From Sphingomonadales bacterium (GTDB taxonomy: Bacteria; Pseudomonadota; Alphaproteobacteria; Sphingomonadales; Sphingomonadaceae), in the NCBI GenBank assembly GCA_027485735.1, contig JAIXQM010000070.1, positions 1 through 47,163 on the forward strand: a DNA stretch of 47,163 bases, read 5' to 3'. Below the pieces are notes generated by a model. The model was not told the origin of the DNA and made no database searches. It saw only the letters and a program-made list of their open reading frames with translations. Position numbers and translations under genes: made by a program. Position 1 is the first letter of the stretch; the number at the start of each line of letters is the position of its first letter. Positions 8,306 to 16,757 of this stretch are shown one piece after another.

Positions 8306-9015
8306 TGCCGAAGCCGGGAACCCTGTTCATCATGGTCGTGCTGTTCGGCATCATCCTGCTGGCGATCTTTCGGCCGGCACCGATGTTGGCGCCCGGCCCG
8401 GTGAAGCCCGCCCATGCCGCCATCGCCGATGATTGCTTTGCCTGCCACGCGCCGTTCCAGGGAGCGGCGGCGGAGCGCTGCATCACCTGCCACGCGCCGG
8501 CACGCATTGGCCTGTTCACCACGAAGGGCAAACGGCTGGCCGGCGGCAAGGCAGCATTCCATCAGCAGCTCACCACCCCGGATTGCCTGGCCTGCCACAC
8601 CGATCATGCCGGCCCGGCGCTGACTGGCCACAGCCTGGTGCGCTTCTATCACGATCTGCTGAAACCCGCGGTGCGCGGCCAATGCGCCACCTGCCACGTG
8701 GCGCCGGCCACCACGCTGCACCGCCAGTTTGCCACCACCAATTGCGCCACCTGCCATACCACCAGCGGCTGGAAACCGGCGCATTTTGCCCATGATCGGC
8801 TGTTCCGGCTGGACCGTGATCACAACGTGGCCTGCACCACCTGCCACGTGGGCGGCAATACGCGGCGCTATACCTGCTATGGCTGCCACGAGCACAAGCC
8901 CGCCGCCACGCTGGCCGAACATCGCGAGGAAGGCGTGCGCGGCAATATCGACAATTGCGCCCGCTGCCACCGCAGCGCTGAAGGCGAACGCGAGGGCGGC
9001 GAAGACGACGAGTGA
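8305..9015 (+). CDS. Octahaem c-type cytochrome, membrane-anchored
   Basis: 236 residues with an N-terminal anchor (GTLFIMVVLFGIILLAIF) and eight CxxCH haem-attachment motifs in order: CFACH, CITCH, CLACH, CATCH, CATCH, CTTCH, CYGCH, CARCH. That is about one haem per 29 residues, a density typical of cytochrome c3-like electron conduits. Additional histidines spaced between motifs fit bis-His ligation. The tail is acidic (EGEREGGEDDE). It would carry electrons in the periplasm to or from the coupled cytochrome b. No catalytic domain is visible, so the terminal partner (acceptor or donor) is unknown. Confidence 0.92.
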   Translation: MPKPGTLFIMVVLFGIILLAIFRPAPMLAPGPVKPAHAAIADDCFACHAPFQGAAAERCITCHAPARIGLFTTKGKRLAGGKAAFHQQLTTPDCLACHTDHAGPALTGHSLVRFYHDLLKPAVRGQCATCHVAPATTLHRQFATTNCATCHTTSGWKPAHFAHDRLFRLDRDHNVACTTCHVGGNTRRYTCYGCHEHKPAATLAEHREEGVRGNIDNCARCHRSAEGEREGGEDDE

Positions 9016-9048
9016 AGCGGTTGCGCTGGCGCGGCAAGCTGTGGATGA

Positions 9049-9492
9049 ATGCGCGCCATGAAGGGGCGGCAGATTCAGTGGCGGTTTGGCGGGCAGATGC
9101 TGGGCTGGGGCTTGGGCCTGGCGGCCGGTGCGCTGTTGCTGGCCTGGGCGGATTGGCAGCGCATGGCGCGCACGCATTTTGCCGATATCGCGCTGCTGCT
9201 GGTGGCGGTGCTGTTTCTGGGCATCGGCCTGTGGTTGGGCTTTGCGGTGTGGAACAAGCCACAACAGCCGCCCGGCAATCCCGCCGCCGTTGCCAGCCTG
9301 GGCCTCACCCCGCGTGAGGTGGAGGTGCTGGGGCTGCTGGCTGCTGGCCAGGCCAACAAGGAGATTGCCCGAGCGCTGGGCGTCTCCCCCAACACGGTGA
9401 AGACGCATCTGGCGCGGCTGTACGAGAAGCTGGGCGCGACCAGCCGAACGGCGGCCATCGCGCAGGCGCGGGCGCTGGAAATTGTCGGGTGA
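9049..9492 (+). CDS. Membrane-anchored LuxR-type one-component regulator
   Basis: 147 residues. Two transmembrane helices (roughly residues 16-35 and 44-66) precede a LuxR/GerE-type HTH (LTPREVEVLGLLAAGQANKEIARALGVSPNTVKTHLARLYEKLGATSRTAA). There is no receiver or ligand domain, so any signal must come through the membrane or from a partner protein. It lies 33 nt after the octahaem cytochrome and 86 nt before the DUF4199 membrane protein, the more likely functional partner. The ATG at 9049 has only a weak ribosome site (GGA 3 nt upstream of the ATG); the ATG at 9058 is an alternative. Confidence 0.88.
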   Translation: MRAMKGRQIQWRFGGQMLGWGLGLAAGALLLAWADWQRMARTHFADIALLLVAVLFLGIGLWLGFAVWNKPQQPPGNPAAVASLGLTPREVEVLGLLAAGQANKEIARALGVSPNTVKTHLARLYEKLGATSRTAAIAQARALEIVG

Positions 9493-9519
9493 TTTTGCCC
9501 AAATCACCCATCAGGGTGA
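9487..9519 (+). promoter_or_regulatory. Alternating GGGTGA/TCACCC hairpins at the LuxR stop
   Basis: GGGTGATTT (9487-9495) pairs perfectly with AAATCACCC (9501-9509), forming a 9-bp stem with a 5-nt loop over the luxR stop codon. The same TCACCC (9504-9509) can instead pair with GGGTGA at 9514-9519. The two structures are mutually exclusive, as in attenuators, or the three half-sites are an operator array for the neighbouring HTH protein. Confidence 0.4.
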
Positions 9520-9547
9520 CAGACACGCACCCCTTGCCGTGCGCAGA

Positions 9548-9564
9548 TGATGGCGTAACCATCA
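9548..9564 (+). promoter_or_regulatory. Inverted repeat TGATGG-N5-CCATCA upstream of DUF4199 gene
   Basis: A perfect 6-bp dyad with a 5-nt spacer, 14 nt upstream of the DUF4199 start and just before its GGGGAA ribosome site. It is a plausible operator for the adjacent LuxR-type regulator, or a short leader hairpin. Confidence 0.3.
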
Positions 9565-9578
9565 CCGCAGGGGGAAGC

Positions 9579-10100
9579 ATGATCACCACTGTCACCCGTT
9601 ATGGCCTGGCCGCCGGCCTCATCATCGGCAGCATCTTGTTCGGCACCACCGTTGGCCTGCAGCAGCATATTCCCGATCCGGCGGTGGGCATGGCGATCGG
9701 CTATGCCGGTATGCTGCTGGCCTTTTCGATGATCGTCATCGCCATCCGCCGCCACCGCGATGGCGTGCTGGGCGGGGTGATCGGTTTCTGGCCAGCACTT
9801 GGGTTGGGGCTGGGCATCACCCTGATCGCCACCGTCTTCTATGTGCTGGCGTGGGAGGCAGCGCTGGCGGTGACCGGCATGGATTTCGGCGCCGAATATG
9901 CCGGCATGATGGTGGCCGAAGCCGAAAAGACGCGCGATGCCGCCGCCATCGCCAAGGCGAAGGCCGAAGCGGCGCAGTTCGCCCGCGATTATGCGCAGCC
10001 CTGGTGGCGCATGGGAGTGACGGCAACGGAGATATTGCCGGTGGGCCTGCTCGTTTCGCTGATGGCGGCGGGTTGGCTCAGCCGGCGGCGCCCGGCCTGA
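9579..10100 (+). CDS. DUF4199-like membrane protein
   Basis: 173 residues with four hydrophobic helices: three in the first 100 residues and one near the C-terminus, separated by a charged segment (AEYAGMMVAEAEKTRDAAAIAKAKAEAAQFARDYAQPWWRMG). This matches the layout of DUF4199 proteins, whose function is unknown. ATG 9579 follows GGGGAA at 9571-9576; the upstream in-frame codons to 9489 carry no hydrophobic helix. It probably works with the membrane LuxR regulator immediately upstream. Confidence 0.75.
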   Translation: MITTVTRYGLAAGLIIGSILFGTTVGLQQHIPDPAVGMAIGYAGMLLAFSMIVIAIRRHRDGVLGGVIGFWPALGLGLGITLIATVFYVLAWEAALAVTGMDFGAEYAGMMVAEAEKTRDAAAIAKAKAEAAQFARDYAQPWWRMGVTATEILPVGLLVSLMAAGWLSRRRPA

Positions 10101-10139
10101 ACGGTTGCGCGCGCGCCCATCATCCCGCAATACGGGGGC

Positions 10140-10943
10140 ATGACAAAGAAGCCGATCCGCGTTGGTGTATTGGGTGCCGGTGGCCGCATGGGACAGGCCA
10201 TCATTGGCGCGCTGTCGGATTGGCCGGGCCTGACGCTGGCCGGCGCGGTGGAACGGGCCGGCCATGCCAGTTGCGGCCGCCCGGCCGGGCCGGGGCATCC
10301 CGAAACTCTCACCGTCTGCTCCAATGTTGGCGCCATCGCCCACAAATGCGACGTGCTGATCGATTTTTCGGTGCCGGCCGCTCTGGCGGTGAGCCTGGAG
10401 GCGGCGCAGGAAGGCCGCTGCGCGCTGCTGATTGGCACCACCGGGCTGGAGGCGGAACACCACGCCCTCATTGATGCCGCCGCGCGCGATATCGCCGTGC
10501 TGCAGGCGGCCAACACCAGCCTGGGCGTCACCCTGCTGGCGCGGCTGGTCGAACAGGCGGCGCGGGCGCTGGGGCCGGATTGGGATATCGAGATCGCCGA
10601 GCTGCACCACCGGTTGAAGGTGGATGCGCCGTCGGGCACCGCGCTGGCGCTGGGCGAGGCGGCCGCAACCGGCCGTGGCGTTGATCTGGCCAGTCACAGC
10701 GATCGGGGCCGCGATGGCATCACCGGGGCGCGCGTGGAGGGCCAGATCGGCTTTGCATCGCTGCGCGGTGGCAGCGCGGCCGGCGATCACATGGTGCTGC
10801 TTGCCAGCGAAGGCGAGCGCATCGAATTGTGGCACCGCGCCGAAAACCGCAGCATCTTCGCGCGCGGCGCGCTGCGGGGCGCGCAGTGGCTGGCCGGCCG
10901 CAAGCCCGGGCGCTACTTGATGGCCGACGTGCTCGGTATCTGA
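10140..10943 (+). CDS. dapB: 4-hydroxy-tetrahydrodipicolinate reductase
   Basis: 267 residues, cytosolic enzyme of the diaminopimelate/lysine pathway that reduces the DapA product with NAD(P)H. Visible are the nucleotide-binding GAGGRMG at the N-terminus, the DFSVPAA and GTTG segments, and the catalytic/substrate region ELHHRLKVDAPSGTAL, which keeps the His-His pair, the Lys and the PSGT substrate loop. The usual Ala and second His of EAHHRHK are Leu here, which appears tolerable. It converges with and overlaps the DUF2244 gene by 31 bp. Confidence 0.96.
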   Translation: MTKKPIRVGVLGAGGRMGQAIIGALSDWPGLTLAGAVERAGHASCGRPAGPGHPETLTVCSNVGAIAHKCDVLIDFSVPAALAVSLEAAQEGRCALLIGTTGLEAEHHALIDAAARDIAVLQAANTSLGVTLLARLVEQAARALGPDWDIEIAELHHRLKVDAPSGTALALGEAAATGRGVDLASHSDRGRDGITGARVEGQIGFASLRGGSAAGDHMVLLASEGERIELWHRAENRSIFARGALRGAQWLAGRKPGRYLMADVLGI

Positions 10944-11392
10944 TTGCGGTAACGCGCCAGCGCCTCGCGGATCAGCGCGCCGACTTCGCGGCGCTCCGGC
11001 GCTGACAGGAACTGCCCAACCCGCAACCGGCGCCCGCGCGCGCTGAGGAACAGCAGCGCATCGCCCAGCGGGGTTTCCTCGATATCGACCCGGGTGAAGA
11101 ACGGCTCCAGCACTTCTTCTACTGCCTTGCCCCACGGATCGATGCGGGTGAGGGTGAGTGCATCGTCGGCCAGCACCAGCCGCTCACGTGCGCCGCCTGA
11201 TCGGTAATTGCTGCGAAAGGCCCAGGCCAGCAGGGCGACATCGGCGATCATGAACGGAATCACCGGCCACAGCCCGAGGATCAGGAACCGGATGGAGCCG
11301 ATCAGGAACATGCCACCAATCGCCAAAATCAGCAGGCGCGCGTGATCACGCGGCAAGGAGCGATTCGGCGTGAAGGTGAGATCAAGCAGCAC
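10913..11392 (-). CDS. DUF2244 integral membrane protein
   Basis: 159 residues. It starts with the LTFTPNRSLPRDHARLL motif, followed by two adjacent transmembrane helices (LLILAIGGMFLIGSIRFLILG and WPVIPFMIADVALLAWAFRS) and a soluble domain with LTLTRIDPWGKAVEEVLEPFFTRVDIEE, all typical of DUF2244, whose function is unknown. The start is taken as GTG 11392 because AGGGAG lies 6 nt upstream; ATGs at 11452-11461 would overlap the divergent nth start and add an atypical N-terminus. Its 3' end overlaps dapB by 31 bp tail to tail. Confidence 0.85.
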   Translation of the reverse strand: MLLDLTFTPNRSLPRDHARLLILAIGGMFLIGSIRFLILGLWPVIPFMIADVALLAWAFRSNYRSGGARERLVLADDALTLTRIDPWGKAVEEVLEPFFTRVDIEETPLGDALLFLSARGRRLRVGQFLSAPERREVGALIREALARYRNQIPSTSAIK

Positions 11393-11453
11393 AACGGACT
11401 CCCTATTCGCTGCAGGCTTGCCCTGCCAGCCACTTTGGCGGAAGGGCGACATC

Positions 11454-12119
11454 ATGACCAAGCTCTACCAGCGCCTGATGACGGCGGCCGAAATCGACGC
11501 GTATTTCCGCATTCTGGCCGCCGCCCGCCCGGAGCCGGAGACAGAACTGGCCTATGGCAATGGCTATCAGCTGCTGGTCGCGGTTGTGCTGTCGGCTCAG
11601 GCAACTGATGTGGGGGTGAACAAGGCCACGAAGCGCCTGTTTGAAGCCGTCACCACGCCGCAGCAGATGCTGGATCTGGGCGAAGACGGCCTGAAACAGC
11701 ATATCCGCACCATCGGCCTGTTCAATGCCAAGGCCAAGAACGTCATCGCCCTGTCGCGCCGGCTGGTGGATGAGTACGGCGGCGAGGTACCGCACAGCCG
11801 CGACGTGCTGGAAACCCTGCCGGGTGTGGGCCGCAAGACGGCGAACGTGGTGGTGAACGTACTGTTCGGCGAGGAAACCTGCGCGGTCGATACCCACGTG
11901 TTCCGCCTCGCCAACCGCACCGGCCTGGCGCCGGGCAAGACGGTGCTGGCGGTGGAAAACGGCATCATGAAACGGGTGAAGGCCCCGTGGCGGCGCCATG
12001 CCCATCACTGGCTGATCCTGCACGGTCGTTATGTGTGCACGGCACGTAGCCCCAAGTGCCTCGATTGCCCGGTGGCGCATCTGTGCCAATTCAAGGCGAA
12101 GCAGGTTCTGGTAAAGTGA
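11454..12119 (+). CDS. nth: Endonuclease III
   Basis: 221 residues. DNA glycosylase/AP lyase for oxidised pyrimidines in base excision repair. The helix-hairpin-helix LPGVGRKTANVV carries the catalytic Lys; the catalytic Asp is in AVDTHVFRLANRTGL; the 4Fe-4S ligands are CTARSPKCLDCPVAHLC (C-x6-C-x2-C-x5-C). ATG 11454 follows GAAGGG (11441-11446), and MTKLYQRLMTAAEIDAYF aligns with the family N-terminus. It diverges from the DUF2244 gene over about 60 bp that must hold both start regions. Confidence 0.97.
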   Translation: MTKLYQRLMTAAEIDAYFRILAAARPEPETELAYGNGYQLLVAVVLSAQATDVGVNKATKRLFEAVTTPQQMLDLGEDGLKQHIRTIGLFNAKAKNVIALSRRLVDEYGGEVPHSRDVLETLPGVGRKTANVVVNVLFGEETCAVDTHVFRLANRTGLAPGKTVLAVENGIMKRVKAPWRRHAHHWLILHGRYVCTARSPKCLDCPVAHLCQFKAKQVLVK

Positions 12120-12175
12120 AGTTCAGCGCCGGTTCAGCGCCGGGGCTACAGACTTGATTGGTTGGAGGACGAACG

Positions 12176-12553
12176 ATGCGCGCACTCATCCTACCGTTGC
12201 TGCTGCTTGCAGCCCCTGCTCTGAGCCAGACGAGCGAACCCGCCCTACCGGAAACCCGGAACTGCCTGCAGCTGATGCAGATCCGCAGCAATAACGTGGT
12301 GGACGGGCAGACCATCGATTTCCAGCTGCGCGATGGCAGCGTGTGGCGCAACCGCCTGCCGCGCAGCTGCCCCACCCTGGGCTTCAACCAGGCCTTCAGC
12401 TACAGCACCAGCATCCCGCAGCTGTGCAATGTCGATATCATCCGCGTGATTGTGCAGGGCAACCCCGGCATCATCGGTGCATCCTGCGGCCTCGGCAAAT
12501 TCGAACGCCTGGCGCCCAAGCCACGCAAGGCAAAGGCCGGGGCCAAGGGCTGA
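12176..12553 (+). CDS. Small exported cysteine-containing protein (DUF6491-like)
   Basis: 125 residues with a signal peptide (MRALILPLLLLAAPALSQ) and four cysteines in the mature part (NCLQL, RSCPTLG, LCNVD, SCGLG), probably forming two disulfides. The pattern NCLQ...NNVVDGQTIDFQLRDG...WRNRLPRSCP...LCNVDIIRV...CGLGKFER resembles DUF6491 proteins, function unknown; I am only moderately sure of that family. The C-terminus is basic (KPRKAKAGAKG). Start 12176 is set by GGAGGA at 12164-12169. A tandem 11-bp GTTCAGCGCCG repeat lies just upstream (12121-12142). Confidence 0.8.
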   Translation: MRALILPLLLLAAPALSQTSEPALPETRNCLQLMQIRSNNVVDGQTIDFQLRDGSVWRNRLPRSCPTLGFNQAFSYSTSIPQLCNVDIIRVIVQGNPGIIGASCGLGKFERLAPKPRKAKAGAKG

Positions 12554-12599
12554 ATCAGGCTGGCGCACGCCGGCAACCGCTGCTAACAGCGCAGCATCC

Positions 12600-12676
<77 letters not shown>

Positions 12677-13654
12677 TAGCTTCGCTTTTTGTCTCAAGGG
12701 CTTATGCCATCGGCAAAACAGCTCGCGAGCTCGAATTTCGCATAAGCGGATCATAAGCAGATTTGTTTGCCGAATCCGCGCTCATTGGCTGTGCGCCGGG
12801 CCGCTGGCACGGTGTTTTGAATGCGGTGCAGGGTACGGTCGGGAATGGTCGTGTGATATGACCTTCCATGCACCGGCACCGCGAAAAAGAGAGCACTCTG
12901 TGTCAGAGGGACTGGCAACAGGCCCAAAGATGCACGCAGCAGAATGATCCACTATCGGACCTATCGCCCACAGGAAACTGAAGATGAGTTTGGAGAGTGG
13001 GCCAGGCCAGAGGTCGCTTTGATACCTAAAGCTGAACGGCTTGCGGGCGGCACGAATGAGCAGCTTGCTGGGTGGCGTCCAAGGGATGTGGTGTTGGAGG
13101 ATTTCCGCGATTTCATAATGTGATGCCACACGCTTTCTGCCCTCCCCCGCACAACGGCAGTATGGTGTATGATTTCAGGTGGTTAACAAGATTTGTGCCA
13201 CATAAGGGCTGCGCAGGTCTCACACGTGCGTCATGTGGGTCGCAGTCGCGTGGAGGCCCTGCATTGATCCACTTTGAAAGCTGGATCGATGTTTGGCCAA
13301 GCGCGGTCTGAAACGTCCTCATCTCACCGCTAATGTTCAACCCGGGCGCAAACGTCTTGTGGCCAGAGTGTGTTGGTCCGTTTGCCAGCCGTCGTTCGGT
13401 ACGAACTGACACGGAAGCCCCAAGATGGTTCGCGCAATGGGAACTGAGCCCTGAACTCATCCAGCGAAGATGAGCGCAGAGCGGTTGTTGTTGCACTTGG
13501 GAGCCGTGGAACCAATGTCCTATGAGGCCAACAGGGTGCAAGAGAACAGGCCTTTGCTTTGACTCGTCTCACCCGCACAACAACTGCCCGGTTGCAACCC
13601 CTGTCGCGACAAAGCCATGGGGCCGCGGCACGACATGTTGGGAAGGGTAAGCCG
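12677..13654 (+). other. Gene-poor stretch after the tRNA, possible integration scar
   Basis: About 980 bp with no convincing gene and visibly lower GC and different base texture from its neighbours. Open frames are short, overlap on both strands and have no recognisable motif. One inverted repeat (GCTTATGC near 12700 and GCATAAGC near 12742) with a GCTCGCGAGC palindrome between its arms follows the tRNA. No direct copy of the tRNA 3' end was found downstream by eye. Decayed foreign DNA inserted at the tRNA is the simplest reading. Confidence 0.5.
12944..13123 (+). CDS. Possible 59-residue ORF in the gene-poor stretch
   Basis: An intact ATG-to-TGA frame with a composition like real protein (MIHYRTYRPQETEDEFGEW at the start, RPRDVVLEDFRDFIM at the end), but no ribosome site and no recognised family. 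It may be a remnant of a larger lost gene. Very uncertain. Confidence 0.15.
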   Translation: MIHYRTYRPQETEDEFGEWARPEVALIPKAERLAGGTNEQLAGWRPRDVVLEDFRDFIM

Positions 13655-14083
13655 TTGGCGACCATGGCAATGGCAGAGATCTCCGATCTCCACGCGCAAA
13701 ACCTGCAGCTGCAATCGACAATAGACCAGCTCCGGAACGCGTTGGAAGCGGCTGCTGCACACACCCAAACCGAAGTGCAAAGCGTTCGGGCTGCCATGGC
13801 CCAGGACATTGTTGTTCTAAAGGATACCGTTCAGGCATTGCGGGACGGGCTGGATAGCCAGGCAATTGCTTCGGAGGCCGCATTGCAGGCGCTGCGTGCA
13901 GCGCATGCGGCAGAAACCGATCAGCTTCGTTCGGCGGTCAATGCGCTTCGTCTTCAACTGGACGGAGCCAATGCCGATGCCGCCCAATCACTTCGGTCGC
14001 AAGAGGCGTTGGCCCATCGCGATCAGGAAGTTCTCAAGGAACAGATCAAACTGCTCCGCATCCAACTGGAAACCAACGCATGA
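13655..14083 (+). CDS. Coiled-coil protein coupled to an adenylate cyclase
   Basis: 142 residues, almost entirely heptad-like helix (EISDLHAQNLQLQSTIDQLRNALEAA onward to the end), with no membrane or enzymatic domain. The start is taken as TTG 13655, 7 nt after GGAAGGG (13641-13647); ATG 13664 lies 16 nt from that site and is the alternative. The stop overlaps the cyclase start (ATGA at 14080-14083), so the two proteins are probably made in fixed ratio and may interact, for instance as a dimerising or localising partner for the GAF domains. No family recognised. Confidence 0.7.
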   Translation: MATMAMAEISDLHAQNLQLQSTIDQLRNALEAAAAHTQTEVQSVRAAMAQDIVVLKDTVQALRDGLDSQAIASEAALQALRAAHAAETDQLRSAVNALRLQLDGANADAAQSLRSQEALAHRDQEVLKEQIKLLRIQLETNA

Positions 14084-16374
14084 ACGCCGAATTTCCGAAC
14101 GGTATGAGCCGCTCGGTCGCGCGCCGCACCCGCCGCGACGAGGCTTTGCACCGCGCGAATGTGCTGCTGGAAGTCACCCGCCGCTGCGCCAGCCTCACCG
14201 ATCTGAACTCCGTGCTTGCCGAATTGGTGCATCTAACTTCGCGTGAGCTGGACTGCGAGCGCGGCACCCTGTTTCTCAACGACCCCAAGACAGGCGAGCT
14301 ATATTCCCGCGTCGCGGAGGGCAATCTCGTCCGAGAAATTCGCATACTCAACAGCAGCGGTATCGCCGGTCACGTCTTCCGATCGGGCGAATCCGTGCGC
14401 TGTGATGACCCCTACCATGACCCCCGCTTCAATCAATCGGTTGATGAACGCACGGGCTTTGTGACGCGCAATGTCATCTGCGTACCGCTTTATGCCGCCT
14501 CGGGCGAGATTATCGGCGTAATTCAAAGCCTAAATCGCCGCAATGGCGCATTTAGCGACACAGATCTCGATCTTCTGCAGGATATCACCAATCAAGCCTG
14601 CACCATCCTTCAGAGCATGCAGTATCTGGAAGAGATTGAACGCATCCGCGGCAAGGAAATGGCGTTTCTGGAACTGGTGTCGGACATCAATTCAGAATTC
14701 GACCTTTCCCGCCTTTTGCAGCGCGCCGTCAGCGAGACAACTAAGATGCTGGGCGCTGAACGTGCGACGATATTCCTTCACGATACCGCAACTGGCACTT
14801 TGTTTTCACGGGTGAGCACCGGCGGCGATATCTCGGAAATTCGCTTTCCGGCAAACCTCGGTATCGCTGGTGCCGTTTTCACCGCTGGCCAGACAATGAA
14901 CATTCCGCATGCCTATGCAGATTTGCGGTTCAACCCTTCCTTCGACAGGCAGACCGGCTTCTTCACGCGATCGATCCTGTGCGTTCCCATCATCAACAAG
15001 GAAAATCGCGCGATCGGTGTGGCACAGGTGCTCAACAAGAAAGGCGGAAGCTTTTCGGACGAGGACGAGCAACGCCTTAAGGCGTTTACCGCGCAGATCG
15101 CCATTGCGCTCGAAAACTCGAAGCTTTTCGATGATGTGCAGCGGATAAAAAACTACAATGAAAGCATGTTGCAAAGCATGTCCAACGGCGTCCTCACGCT
15201 TGACGCCAACAACAAAATCGTAACCAGCAACGCCGCTGGAGCACGCATCTGGGGCGCATCGGAAGCGGAACTCATTGGCAAGCCGCTGACCGGCATGCTG
15301 GGCGAAAATGGCCAGTGGTTACTTGACCAACTCGAACACACCCGGGCCAGCCAAGAGAGCAGTTTCTACCCTGACAGCACCCTTTCAGTGGGTGCGCAGG
15401 AAAAATCGGTCAACATCACGTTCATGCCATTGCGAGCAGCAGATGATAAATCGCTCGGTTCTATGCTGATGTTCGAAGATATCAGCAGCGAAAAACGCAT
15501 GAAATCGACGATGTCCCGCTACATGGATCCTGTAATCGCTGCAAAGATGCTGGAGAATGACGGACTGGATCTTCTTGGTGGCGTCAATGCGGAAGCCACC
15601 ATCATGTTCACCGACGTGCGCGGTTTCACAGCTATTACAGAGGAGTCCGGGGCGCAGGGCACCGTACAGTTCCTCAATCAGTATTTCACGATGATGGTTG
15701 ATTGCATTACCCGCGAAGGTGGGATGCTGGACAAGTTCATTGGCGATGCGATCATGGCCTGTTTTGGCCTGCCGGTCGCCCAAGGGGACGATCCTGATCG
15801 CGCTGTGCGCGCCGCGATCACAATGATCCAGGAACTGTGGGAATGGAACGTCGTGCGCAGAGCGCAGGGTCTGAAAACCGTTGACATGGGTATCGGTCTC
15901 AACACCGATAATGTGGTGTCCGGCAATATCGGAAGCCCCAAGCGCATGGACTATACCGTTATTGGAGACGGTGTTAATCTGGCTTCACGGTTGGAGAGCG
16001 CCTGTAAGGCGTATTCGGCGCGCATTCTTGCGAGTGAATCCACAGTGTCCAAACTGCGGGGAACGTATCGTCTTCGCGACATCGACCTGGTTGTCGTCAA
16101 GGGCAAGACCCAGCCGGTCCGTGTGTTCGAAATCCTCGACTTTCATGACACCCAAAGCTTCCCGAACCTTATGGACGTGGTCAACCATTTCGGCGAAGCC
16201 ATGGTGGATTATCGTGGAGGCAAATTCGATCGCGCCATCCAGCGTTTTGAACGTTGCCTGCAGCTCAATCCCAGCGACAGCCTTTCACAAACCTATATCG
16301 ATCGTTGCCAGGCTCTCTTGGCAAGCCCGCCGACGGAGGCATGGGATGGCGTGTGGGTGATGAACAGCAAGTGA
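14080..16374 (+). CDS. GAF-GAF-PAS class III adenylate cyclase with TPR-like tail
   Basis: 764 residues, soluble. Two GAF domains (about 32-175 and 205-352), a PAS domain (about 362-480), a class III cyclase domain (about 495-685) and a C-terminal TPR-like helix pair (FGEAMVDYRGGKFDRAIQRFERCLQLNPSD). Catalytic residues are complete: metal Asp512 (FTD) and Asp556 (GDAIMA), adenine-selecting Lys552 and Asp624, and transition-state Asn633/Arg637 (VNLASRLES). Cyclic AMP, not cGMP, is therefore expected. GAF domains may bind cyclic nucleotides or other small ligands, as in cyanobacterial CyaB-type enzymes. Base composition is lower in GC than the flanking housekeeping genes, consistent with acquisition near the tRNA. 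Confidence 0.95.
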   Translation: MNAEFPNGMSRSVARRTRRDEALHRANVLLEVTRRCASLTDLNSVLAELVHLTSRELDCERGTLFLNDPKTGELYSRVAEGNLVREIRILNSSGIAGHVFRSGESVRCDDPYHDPRFNQSVDERTGFVTRNVICVPLYAASGEIIGVIQSLNRRNGAFSDTDLDLLQDITNQACTILQSMQYLEEIERIRGKEMAFLELVSDINSEFDLSRLLQRAVSETTKMLGAERATIFLHDTATGTLFSRVSTGGDISEIRFPANLGIAGAVFTAGQTMNIPHAYADLRFNPSFDRQTGFFTRSILCVPIINKENRAIGVAQVLNKKGGSFSDEDEQRLKAFTAQIAIALENSKLFDDVQRIKNYNESMLQSMSNGVLTLDANNKIVTSNAAGARIWGASEAELIGKPLTGMLGENGQWLLDQLEHTRASQESSFYPDSTLSVGAQEKSVNITFMPLRAADDKSLGSMLMFEDISSEKRMKSTMSRYMDPVIAAKMLENDGLDLLGGVNAEATIMFTDVRGFTAITEESGAQGTVQFLNQYFTMMVDCITREGGMLDKFIGDAIMACFGLPVAQGDDPDRAVRAAITMIQELWEWNVVRRAQGLKTVDMGIGLNTDNVVSGNIGSPKRMDYTVIGDGVNLASRLESACKAYSARILASESTVSKLRGTYRLRDIDLVVVKGKTQPVRVFEILDFHDTQSFPNLMDVVNHFGEAMVDYRGGKFDRAIQRFERCLQLNPSDSLSQTYIDRCQALLASPPTEAWDGVWVMNSK

Positions 16375-16757
16375 TAACAGCGCCAGCAAGCTGACAGCCG
16401 GGGTCGTCTGTGCCGGAAAAACTGGCCGGGCTCGATCCCGCTAAGGATCGACGTTGAAAATCACACTTTCAAGTTCAGCGGCAACAAGGGGGTTACGGCA
16501 GTTGCGCTGATAAGCCAGCACCCTGTTGCGAAACCTGTTCGTGGTTTGGTGGTCCCCCGAATTCTCCTCCGGGGGAAAGGTGGGCATCCGGCGATCATTC
16601 GGCGGCCTAAGGGGCCGTTACAACAGCACAATCGTTCGGCGTCAGCCAATGATCTGAGCACCCTTTCCTGTTGTGCATGGTGCACGTCACGCTTTATCGG
16701 CATTGCGGCCGTTGCTATGGTCGTCACAGCCCGAATTCTCGCCCGAAAGTGACCGCC
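16375..16757 (+). other. Intergenic region with a GC hairpin
   Basis: 383 bp without a gene. The only clear structure is CCCCCG/CGGGGG around 16555-16575, a 6-bp stem without a T-tract on either strand, so a factor-independent terminator for the cyclase is doubtful. No tRNA, repeat copy or promoter stands out. Confidence 0.4.

Noticed and set aside
7894..9507. 537-codon minus-strand frame across the cytochrome operon
   Set aside because: Antisense to eight CxxCH motifs and the LuxR HTH; no recognisable domain.
13113..13541. 142-codon minus-strand frame and a 46-codon plus-strand frame (13333-13473) in the gene-poor stretch
   Set aside because: No ribosome site, no motif and conflicting strands; I could not match either to a transposase or integrase remnant.
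16550..16580. Terminator after the adenylate cyclase
   Set aside because: The CCCCCG/CGGGGG stem is about 180 nt from the stop and lacks a T-tract on either strand.
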